NCBI GenBank assembly: GCA_946885545.1 | Contig: CAMPGP010000114.1 | Location: forward strand, 1-7,046 | DNA: 7,046 nt | Direction: 5' to 3' | Source: an uncultured Altererythrobacter sp. | GTDB taxonomy: Bacteria > Pseudomonadota > Alphaproteobacteria > Sphingomonadales > Sphingomonadaceae | Shown: positions 1 through 6,405 of the stretch, piece after piece | Numbering within the stretch: the stretch's first letter is position 1 | Layout of the letters: each line of letters starts with the position of its first letter | Program-made: the position numbers and the translations under genes | Notes under the pieces: generated by a model | What the model was told of the DNA's origin: nothing | Database searches by the model: none | Seen by the model: the letters and a program-made list of their open reading frames with translations, nothing else

Positions 1-1310
<1,310 letters not shown>

Positions 1311-1321
1311 GCTGTGCGTCG

Positions 1322-1327
1322 TCCTTT
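1322..1327 (-). promoter_or_regulatory. Ribosome binding site of acnA
   Basis: The minus strand reads AAAGGA here, complementary to the 16S rRNA tail, with 11 nt before the ATG at 1310. It decides the acnA start. Confidence 0.6.
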
Positions 1328-1444
1328 CGTGAATGGCTTCGTCCGCCGCTGCGCCTGGCGGAGAGTCGCGATTTGACGCGGCACCTGCGCGTTCATCGGG
1401 CAGAGGTCAAGGGTACGCGCCGGAACCACCCGCCGGGGCGATGC

Positions 1445-1450
1445 ATTATC
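1445..1450 (-). promoter_or_regulatory. Candidate -10 box for acnA
   Basis: The minus strand reads GATAAT, five of six matches to TATAAT, in the 192-bp gap between acnA and the divergent small gene. A start of transcription near 1438 would give acnA a leader of roughly 130 nt. The -35 partner is poor (TTCGGC at 1469-1474, 18 bp spacer), so this is only a candidate. The rest of 1311-1502 holds the acnA ribosome site, one GANTC site (1363-1367) and the small gene's ribosome site; I see no other clear element and no convincing plus-strand promoter. Confidence 0.3.
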
Positions 1451-1490
1451 CTTGCAGAACAGGGCATTGCCGAAGGGGGCGCCGCCCGTG

Positions 1491-1497
1491 AGGAGAG
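1491..1497 (+). promoter_or_regulatory. Strong ribosome binding site of the small gene
   Basis: AGGAGAG ends 5 nt before the ATG at 1503, with the AGGAG core 7 nt away. It is the best Shine-Dalgarno match in the window. It is the main reason to believe the short gene, and it rules out the further upstream in-frame start at 1452. Confidence 0.65.
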
Positions 1498-1502
1498 ACA
1501 GC

Positions 1503-1673
1503 ATGACAAGCCATGCGAAGACGGGCGAAGGCCCGATCGGAATAGTGCGCGCCGCAATCGCCGCGGGCGCGCTCGCCGTCACCGCGTGCTTCGGCGCCGC
1601 ATTTACCTTTTCGGGCCAACCGGCCGAAGCCGCCGAGCCGCTGCACGGCAGTCTCGTCCAGCCCGGCCGCTAG
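1503..1673 (+). CDS. Small hypothetical protein (56 aa) with one hydrophobic segment
   Basis: I do not recognise this protein. It has 56 residues: a polar N-terminus (MTSHAKTGEG), a hydrophobic, alanine-rich stretch at about residues 11-36 (GIVRAAIAAGALAVTACFG and on), and a short polar tail ending LVQPGR. The stretch could be a single membrane anchor or an export signal; AEAAE at about 41-45 would allow cleavage, leaving a peptide of only 11-15 residues. A lipobox is not convincing, although VTAC at 26-29 comes close. Support for a real gene is the strong Shine-Dalgarno sequence, an ATG in the right place, and a fit exactly between acnA (divergent) and the transporter, whose stop codon lies 3 nt away on the other strand. 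Function is unknown. It could still be a chance frame in GC-rich DNA. Confidence 0.5.
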   Translation: MTSHAKTGEGPIGIVRAAIAAGALAVTACFGAAFTFSGQPAEAAEPLHGSLVQPGR

Positions 1674-1676
1674 GCC

Positions 1677-2570
1677 CTAGACCGCGCTCTGCTCGGGCCG
1701 TCGCCGCGCAGCGATCCAGCATCCGATAACGATGAGCACCGCCCCGGCGACCGTTCCGGGACCGAGCGCTTCGCGAAAGAACAACCAGCCGAACAGTGCA
1801 GCCCAAAGAAAGGCGCTGTATTCGATCGGTACGAGCACCTGCGTTTCGGCGCGGGCATAAGCCCAGGCAAGCGCCATCGCGGCGCCGGTCGCCAGCAGCG
1901 CGGCGGCGGCGATGTCGTGCCAGGTATCCCCTTGAGGCAGGACGAACAGCAGCGGCGCCAGCGGCAGCAGTGTCAGCGCGACGACGCCGTTCTGGAACGT
2001 CGCCACCTCCGCCGGCCGCGCGACGAGCGCCTGCTCGCGCTGGATCACGAGGTTCCAGGCATAGAGTACGGTCGAGAATGCCATGGCCGACAGGCCGAGC
2101 ACGGACTCGCGATCGAGGTCCTGCGTGCCGAGCTTGCTGCCGATGATCACCACCACTCCCGCCAGCCCCAGCAGCGCGGCGACGACGGCGCGGCGCTCGA
2201 TCGTCTCGCCCAGCAGCAACGCGGCGAGATAGAGCGCGATCAGCGGGGCGACGAAGGACAGCGCGATCGCTTCGGCAAGCGGCAGGCGCACGAGCGCGTA
2301 GAAGAAGGTATAGGCCATAAAGGCGACCACCACGCCGCGTTTCAGGTGGATCCGCAGCACATGGGGCCGCGGCCAACGCCCGCCGAGCGAGAGCCACAGC
2401 GGCGCGACCACGGCGAATCCAATCGCATTGCGCAGCAGCAGCGCGCTGTATGCGCCGACGACGAGCGCGGCGGACTTCATGAAGGCATCCATGGCCGCGA
2501 ACAGCCCGATGCCGAACATTGTCACGAAGAGAGGCATCAGGCGGCTATCGAACGGCATCCGGCGGGCCAT
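1677..2570 (-). CDS. DMT-superfamily (EamA) membrane transporter
   Basis: An inner-membrane carrier of the drug/metabolite transporter superfamily; substrate not predictable. The 297 residues match the usual size of about 290-310 and form two EamA repeats. Repeat one covers about 14-144 and contains the typical LPLAEAIALSFVAPLIALY stretch followed by LLLGE (118-122). Repeat two covers about 157-287 and contains VPIEYSAFLWAALFGWLFF followed by RE before the last helix. About ten hydrophobic helices can be counted, and the tail is basic (ARRRPEQSAV). The frame runs open upstream to 2969, but that stretch is antisense to the L,D-transpeptidase, so I start at MARRMPFD (2570). Starts at 2558 or 2537 are possible, since none has a good Shine-Dalgarno sequence. 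It diverges from the L,D-transpeptidase across 163 bp. Relatives include exporters and riboflavin or S-adenosylmethionine permeases, so I give no gene name. Confidence 0.9.
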   Translation of the reverse strand: MARRMPFDSRLMPLFVTMFGIGLFAAMDAFMKSAALVVGAYSALLLRNAIGFAVVAPLWLSLGGRWPRPHVLRIHLKRGVVVAFMAYTFFYALVRLPLAEAIALSFVAPLIALYLAALLLGETIERRAVVAALLGLAGVVVIIGSKLGTQDLDRESVLGLSAMAFSTVLYAWNLVIQREQALVARPAEVATFQNGVVALTLLPLAPLLFVLPQGDTWHDIAAAALLATGAAMALAWAYARAETQVLVPIEYSAFLWAALFGWLFFREALGPGTVAGAVLIVIGCWIAARRRPEQSAV

Positions 2571-2602
2571 AGGGTGCGGCGGACGGGGCGTCACGCGATT
2601 AC

Positions 2603-2620
2603 CTTGCGCGATGCCGCAAG
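2603..2620. repeat. Inverted repeat CTTGCG-N6-CGCAAG
   Basis: Perfect 6-bp arms around CGATGC, about 33 bp upstream of the transporter start and 114 bp upstream of the L,D-transpeptidase start. It could be an operator for the transporter. An arm of this length is not rare by chance in a gap of this size, so confidence in function is low. Confidence 0.3.
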
Positions 2621-2670
2621 TCCTTCGATTCAGCGGACAGTCAGCCGCGATGCTTGAAGCGCGAGCCCCG

Positions 2671-2694
2671 ATCGGGCATTTTCGAAATGCCGAT
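2671..2694. repeat. Hairpin-forming inverted repeat ahead of the L,D-transpeptidase
   Basis: GGCATTT and AAATGCC pair perfectly around a TCG loop (2675-2691). The arms extend to ATCGG(G)CATTT and AAATGCCGAT, ten pairs with a single bulged G. The element ends 39 bp before the start at 2734. No T-run follows it, so it is not an intrinsic terminator. It may be an operator or a leader hairpin of the L,D-transpeptidase mRNA. The rest of the 2571-2733 gap shows the smaller dyad at 2603 and two GANTC sites; I find no convincing sigma-70 promoter in it. Confidence 0.5.
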
Positions 2695-2733
2695 TCCGGG
2701 AGCAGACAGGCGACCCGGGGATTGAGACAGGAT

Positions 2734-4149
2734 ATGACCAGAAAACTTTCGACAACTCTCCTTGCCGCGGCTTCGATCGCGGCACTCGTCCCCGCCTCCG
2801 GCGCGGCCCAATCGGGCCAGCCCGAGAACCTGCTGCCCGAATCGCAGGCGATCGAGCAGTATCCGGTCCAGCCCGATACCGATGCGGTGGCAAGCGAGCC
2901 CACGCAGACGGTTTCGCGGGAAGTCGTCCAGCAGTTCGCACCGCTGGTGCAGCCCTGGTCGCTGGACAATGCGGAGAAACTCGCGGCGCTGATCGCCGGT
3001 ATCGGCGAAGAGGGCCTCGAACCCGCCGACTATGGCGAGGCCGAGCTCCGCGCAGCCATGCTGGCCGGCCCCGGCGAGCGGCTCGACCAGGCAGCGAGTC
3101 AGGCGTTTGCATGGCTGGTGGAGGATCTTCGCGACGGCCGCACGCCGATGGATGCGCGCAAGCAGTGGTTCGTGGTCGATCCCGACCCCGATCGCTACCG
3201 CACGGGCGACGTGATGGAGCGGGCGCTGGCGAGCGGCGATCTCGCCGGCGCGCTCCAATCCGTCGCGCCGCTTCATCCCGACTATGCCAAGCTCAAGGCC
3301 GAACTCGCCGCCACGCCCGCGTCCGAAGCCGCTAAGCGCAAGCTGATTCGCGCGAACATGGACCGGTGGCGCTGGCTCGCGCGCGATCTCGGCAACCAGT
3401 ATCTGATGACGAACGTGCCCGAGTATCAGCTGCGTCTGACGGTCAACGACAAGATCCTGCGCACCTACAAGACGATCGTCGGCAAGCCGGGTCGTACCGC
3501 GACGCCGCAGCTCGCAGAAACGGTCGAAGGGGTTATCTTCAACCCGACCTGGACGGTGCCGCAGTCGATCGTGAAGGGCGAAGGGCTGGGCGCGCGCGTG
3601 CTCGGCAATCCCGGCTGGGCGCGAGCCAACGGCTACAAGGGCACGCGTGACAGGGAGACTGGCTTCGTTACGGTGGTTCAGCAACCGGGTCCGGGCAACT
3701 CGCTCGGGCTGATGAAGCTCGACATGCCCAATCCGCATGCGATCTTCCTCCACGACACGCCCTCGCGCAATCTGTTCAATACCGAGAACCGTGCGTTGAG
3801 CCACGGTTGCATCCGCACCGAACGCGCTACCGAGCTGGCGATCACGCTCGCCATCCTGGCTCAGAACCCGACCAACGACGTCGAACGCCAGACCGCCGCG
3901 GAAGAGGCTGTCGCGATCCTCAAGTCGGGCGATTACACCAAGGTGCCGTTCGCCGAGACGACGATGCCGGTCTACATCACCTATTTCACGATGGGGACCG
4001 ACATCGACGGCGAAATGCGCGCGTTCAAGGACATCTACGGTCGTGATGCACCCGTGCTTGCAGCGCTGGATGCGCCGCGCGAGGCGAACCGCGCCCGCCG
4101 CACCGACGAGAAAGCGGTCGAGATCATCGACGACATGAAGACGATCTGA
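2734..4149 (+). CDS. Secreted L,D-transpeptidase, YcbB/LdtD type, without the peptidoglycan-binding insert
   Basis: L,D-transpeptidases form 3-3 crosslinks, or swap or attach groups, at meso-diaminopimelate residues in periplasmic peptidoglycan. The 471-residue product begins with a Sec signal (TRK, hydrophobic to about residue 19, cleavage near ASGAA, residues 21-25). A scaffold region of YcbB character covers about 64-215 (QFAPLVQPWS, WLVEDLRDGRTP, LHPDYAKLK, NMDRWRWLARDLG). The YkuD catalytic domain covers about 222-375, with His340 (IFLHDTPSRNLF) and the SHGCIR motif (356-361); Cys359 is the nucleophile. E. coli LdtD (about 615 residues) carries a peptidoglycan-binding domain just before the RWRW segment. 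Here LHPDYAKLK leads into RWRW after about 24 residues, so that domain is missing. The tail after about 380 is charged and ends EIIDDMKTI. The frame extends upstream to 2428, but the signal peptide fixes ATG 2734; its Shine-Dalgarno is weak. It converges with a second YkuD-fold gene. Confidence 0.93.
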   Translation: MTRKLSTTLLAAASIAALVPASGAAQSGQPENLLPESQAIEQYPVQPDTDAVASEPTQTVSREVVQQFAPLVQPWSLDNAEKLAALIAGIGEEGLEPADYGEAELRAAMLAGPGERLDQAASQAFAWLVEDLRDGRTPMDARKQWFVVDPDPDRYRTGDVMERALASGDLAGALQSVAPLHPDYAKLKAELAATPASEAAKRKLIRANMDRWRWLARDLGNQYLMTNVPEYQLRLTVNDKILRTYKTIVGKPGRTATPQLAETVEGVIFNPTWTVPQSIVKGEGLGARVLGNPGWARANGYKGTRDRETGFVTVVQQPGPGNSLGLMKLDMPNPHAIFLHDTPSRNLFNTENRALSHGCIRTERATELAITLAILAQNPTNDVERQTAAEEAVAILKSGDYTKVPFAETTMPVYITYFTMGTDIDGEMRAFKDIYGRDAPVLAALDAPREANRARRTDEKAVEIIDDMKTI

Positions 4150-4151
4150 TC

Positions 4152-4168
4152 CCGGCTGACGTCGCCGG
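4152..4168. other. Weak GC hairpin between two convergent genes
   Basis: CCGGC and GCCGG pair around TGACGTC in the 27-bp gap between the two transpeptidase-type genes. The stem is 5 bp and neither strand has a T-run after it, so it is not a proper intrinsic terminator. It may slow polymerase from both sides, or mean nothing. Confidence 0.25.
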
Positions 4169-4176
4169 AAGTAGGC

Positions 4177-4893
4177 TCAGTAAACCCCGGGGTTGAGGAT
4201 CTGCTCGCCCCGAGGTGGATCGGGCATGAGCGGGCGGATTGCACCCAGTTCCTGCTGTGGCCGGGAGGTAGTCGTGCCGTCGGCGGCCAGGCCGAGCGTA
4301 TCTGCGAACAGCACCCGCCCGCCACCGAGTTCGAGCAGCGCGCGCTTGAACTGCGCATCGCCCATCGCGAAACAGCCGTTCGAGCGACCCAGCCGCCCCC
4401 AGCGCTCGAGATGTTCCGGCTCGGCATAGTCGGCGCGGTGCATCACGATCGCGCGATCGAGCGCGTTCGAATTGTCCGCCTCCAGCCCTTCGAGGCGGAT
4501 CGAAGTGCCGAACTGGCCGGTGTACCAGCCGTAGGTCATGAAGGCGCCTCGGCACGAGCACATCGATTCGGGCACGTTCGAGAACCAGTTGAGCCAACCG
4601 TCGTGTTCCGGGTCCGAGCCGGCGCCATGCGTGACGAGATAGGAATCGACCCGCCCCGCCTCGAGATTGACGAAATGGAAGCGGGGCTCCGAACTGCGCA
4701 GGCCGTAGTCGGCAATGCCGACGATGTCGGTCCGCCACAGCAGGCTGCCCGCCTTCTGCTGCTCGCGCTTGGCGATCTCGGCCAGCATCGCATCGCGCGG
4801 ATTGCCGATGCGCACTTGCGCGGGCAGGCGCGAGGGAAGCGCAAGGGTCGCGCCGAGAGCGAAGGCGCCCTTGATGATGCTGCGTCTGTTCAT
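4177..4893 (-). CDS. Tat-exported murein L,D-transpeptidase family protein (YkuD_2)
   Basis: A protein of the YkuD_2 family (murein L,D-transpeptidase catalytic domain family), expected in the periplasm; few members have a proven reaction. The 238 residues start with a twin-arginine signal: MNRRSIIK, then a hydrophobic stretch to about 20 and a likely cleavage at LPA/QV (25/26). The catalytic region covers about 70-200. It contains FHFVNLEAGRVDSYLVTHG, the segment MTYGWYTGQFGTSIRLEGLE, His152 in AIVMHRADY, and RLGRSNGCFAM with Ser171 and the nucleophile Cys174. His and Cys are both present, so it is probably active. As I recall the family, Gly usually follows the His (HGA), where this protein has HRA; two nearby cysteines, 112 and 114 (MCSCRG), also stand out. 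I chose ATG 4893 because it puts the twin arginines at the N-terminus; a TTG at 4914 is the alternative. No Shine-Dalgarno is visible; the mRNA may be nearly leaderless. It diverges from the lipoprotein gene. Confidence 0.9.
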   Translation of the reverse strand: MNRRSIIKGAFALGATLALPSRLPAQVRIGNPRDAMLAEIAKREQQKAGSLLWRTDIVGIADYGLRSSEPRFHFVNLEAGRVDSYLVTHGAGSDPEHDGWLNWFSNVPESMCSCRGAFMTYGWYTGQFGTSIRLEGLEADNSNALDRAIVMHRADYAEPEHLERWGRLGRSNGCFAMGDAQFKRALLELGGGRVLFADTLGLAADGTTTSRPQQELGAIRPLMPDPPRGEQILNPGVY

Positions 4894-4904
4894 GGCCACA
4901 TGAT

Positions 4905-4933
4905 AGCATAGCAAGTGCTAACCGGCAGGTGAA
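4905..4933 (-). promoter_or_regulatory. Candidate promoter of the YkuD_2 gene
   Basis: On the minus strand TTCACC (4928-4933) and TATGCT (4905-4910) are separated by exactly 17 bp. Transcription would begin around 4898, about five bases before the ATG at 4893. An overlapping -10 choice, TATCAT (4900-4905), would start it at the A of the ATG itself. Either way the message has almost no leader, which fits the missing ribosome site. A small dyad (TAGCA-AG-TGCTA, 4909-4920) overlaps the spacer and could be an operator. Confidence 0.45.
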
Positions 4934-4970
4934 CGGGGAACGGGCGCGCGGATCGCGGCGTTCACCGCAC

Positions 4971-5468
4971 ATGAAGCACGCTACACTCCGGTTCGCGCTG
5001 GTTCCCCTCGCGTTGGGCCTGACCGCTTGCACCACTGCCGCGCCGGTCGAGGATCCACCGCTGCCGCCTGCGCCGGAGGAGATCGCCGGCCCCACGCGCA
5101 TTCTCAATCAGGACGCGGCCTACCGGTTGCGCAACAACAGCGGCATCACGCTGCAGTGGATCGACTGGGACCGGCGCGGCGACGCCGAGGTGACGGTGGG
5201 CGAGGGCGGCGTGTGGCATCTGAGCGGCTCGCAATCGGCGCAGACCGGTCCGGGGAGGGTGTCGATCGACGGCACGGTGACCGAGATCGGCGCGGATTAC
5301 TTCGTCTTCGACGGCCGAGTGACGATCGCCGATACGCCCGATACCGGGCGACGATGCAGCGCGGACAAGCTCTGGCGCTTCGGCGTCACCCAGGGCCGCA
5401 AATACTGGCGCCTACGCGAATTCGAATGGTGCGACGGCCTGACTGACTACGTCGACATCTACTTCTGA
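4971..5468 (+). CDS. Uncharacterised lipoprotein (165 aa)
   Basis: I do not recognise the family. The N-terminus is a lipoprotein signal: MKHATLRF, a hydrophobic core, and the lipobox LTAC with Cys20 as the lipidated residue. The next residues are TT, not Asp, so outer-membrane sorting is likely. A proline-rich linker follows (about 24-37), then a domain of about 125 residues with alternating strands and many aromatic residues: [49 protein letters not shown]. Cys129 and Cys154 could form a disulfide in the folded domain. Motifs that might tell the family are [11 protein letters not shown] and the extreme C-terminus DYVDIYF. I chose ATG 4971 because the charged n-region and lipobox fit; an in-frame GTG at 4929 would push the signal inside. 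The Shine-Dalgarno sequence is poor. It is divergent from the YkuD_2 gene (77 bp) and its last 10 bp overlap the deacetylase gene. A cell-wall or envelope role is only a guess from position. Confidence 0.85.
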   Translation: MKHATLRFALVPLALGLTACTTAAPVEDPPLPPAPEEIAGPTRILNQDAAYRLRNNSGITLQWIDWDRRGDAEVTVGEGGVWHLSGSQSAQTGPGRVSIDGTVTEIGADYFVFDGRVTIADTPDTGRRCSADKLWRFGVTQGRKYWRLREFEWCDGLTDYVDIYF

Positions 5469-6397
5469 AGCGTTGCCTCGAGTGCGTGGCGTGCGTTCTC
5501 GCGCGCCATCGCGATCATCGATGCCGCATGCCGCGCGCCGACGATCTGCGGATCGGACCCGTAGCCGCCGCCGAGCGCGCTTGCGACCGGCAGCCCCCGC
5601 TTCCGCGCTTCGCGGACCACGAATGTATCGCGCGCCGCCAGACCTTCGGCGGTGAGCGAGAGCCTCCCGAGCTTGTCGTCGACGTGCGGATCGACGCCCG
5701 CCTGATAGAGCACCACGTCGGGCGCGAACCGGTCGAAAATGCCCGGCAGGTGGCGGGCTAGCTCGGCGAGGTAGTCGTCGTCGCCCATTCCGTCGGGCAG
5801 GGCCACGTCGAGGCTGGAGCGCGCCTTGCGCACCGGGAAGTTCTTCTCGGCGTGCATCGAGAAGGTGAACACGTCCTCGCGCCCGGCCATCAGGCTCGCG
5901 GTGCCGTCGCCCTGATGGACGTCGAGGTCGACGATCAGCACGCGTCGAGCATCGTCTTCGGCGATCAGGCGGTTAGCGCAGACCGCGATATCGTTGAACA
6001 CGCAATAACCCGCGCCCGTGTCGTGCAGCGCATGATGGCTGCCCGCTGCGCTGTTGGCGGCATATCCGTGGTCGATCGCCAGCCGCGCCGCGAGCCAGGT
6101 GCCGCCATTGGTATGGCGCACGCGCTGGGCGATGTGCGGGGTGACCGGAAATCCGATCCGCCGCTCCTTGTCGCGAGGCACCGTGGCGGTGAAGACCTGC
6201 TCGACGTAGTCGGGATCGTGCACCGCTTCCAGCCAGCGGCGCGGCATCGGCTCGGGCGCGTGCTCGGTCAGCGGGTAACCGCTCTCGCGCGCCCACTCCC
6301 TCAGGGCCACCATCACCGCCATGTACTTGTCGAACCGAAACGTCCCGCGCGTCGGGCGCGGTGCCATGTAGTCGGCATGGTGGACGACGTGGAGCAA
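5459..6397 (-). CDS. Histone-deacetylase-family hydrolase (class IV-like)
   Basis: Zinc-dependent amidohydrolase of the arginase/deacetylase fold, removing acetyl or other acyl groups from protein lysines or small amines such as polyamines; the substrate cannot be read from the sequence. The 312 residues hold the whole active site: the His pair in GSHHALHD (His121, His122), zinc ligands Asp159 and His161 in [11 protein letters not shown] and Asp236 in YQAGVDPH, and Tyr279 in ALGGGYG. The VHQGDGT wording and the compact single domain resemble bacterial HDAC11-like (class IV) enzymes more than AcuC. The N-terminal line [14 protein letters not shown] is typical of the family and favours the TTG start at 6397; the first ATG (6367) would remove the HH segment. 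The start lies 8 nt after the ispG stop, so translation is probably coupled and the two share a transcript. No strong Shine-Dalgarno is visible. Its 3' end overlaps the lipoprotein gene by 10 bp. Confidence 0.92.
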   Translation of the reverse strand: MLHVVHHADYMAPRPTRGTFRFDKYMAVMVALREWARESGYPLTEHAPEPMPRRWLEAVHDPDYVEQVFTATVPRDKERRIGFPVTPHIAQRVRHTNGGTWLAARLAIDHGYAANSAAGSHHALHDTGAGYCVFNDIAVCANRLIAEDDARRVLIVDLDVHQGDGTASLMAGREDVFTFSMHAEKNFPVRKARSSLDVALPDGMGDDDYLAELARHLPGIFDRFAPDVVLYQAGVDPHVDDKLGRLSLTAEGLAARDTFVVREARKRGLPVASALGGGYGSDPQIVGARHAASMIAMARENARHALEATLQK

Positions 6398-6405
6398 GGT
6401 CCGGA

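Noticed and set aside
1669..1679. CTAG-GCC-CTAG mini-palindrome at the small gene/transporter junction
   Set aside because: The stem is only 4 bp and is largely made by the two opposing TAG stop codons, with no T-run; not a terminator.
1917..2657. 246-residue open frame on the plus strand
   Set aside because: Antisense to the EamA transporter; very rich in Arg, Glu, Gln and His, a shadow of hydrophobic codons.
2428..2733. N-terminal extension of the L,D-transpeptidase frame, including an ATG at 2650
   Set aside because: It would bury the signal peptide and overlap the transporter gene. The hairpin and GANTC sites suggest that the part after 2571 is regulatory DNA.
2641..3804. 387-residue open frame on the minus strand
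   Set aside because: Antisense to the L,D-transpeptidase; no recognisable domain and no ribosome site.
4913..4921. AAGTGCTAA, resembling the right half of the CIRCE (HrcA) operator
   Set aside because: Eight of nine bases match, but no TTAGCACTC partner lies 9 bp away (4895-4903 does not fit), and neither gene is a chaperone.
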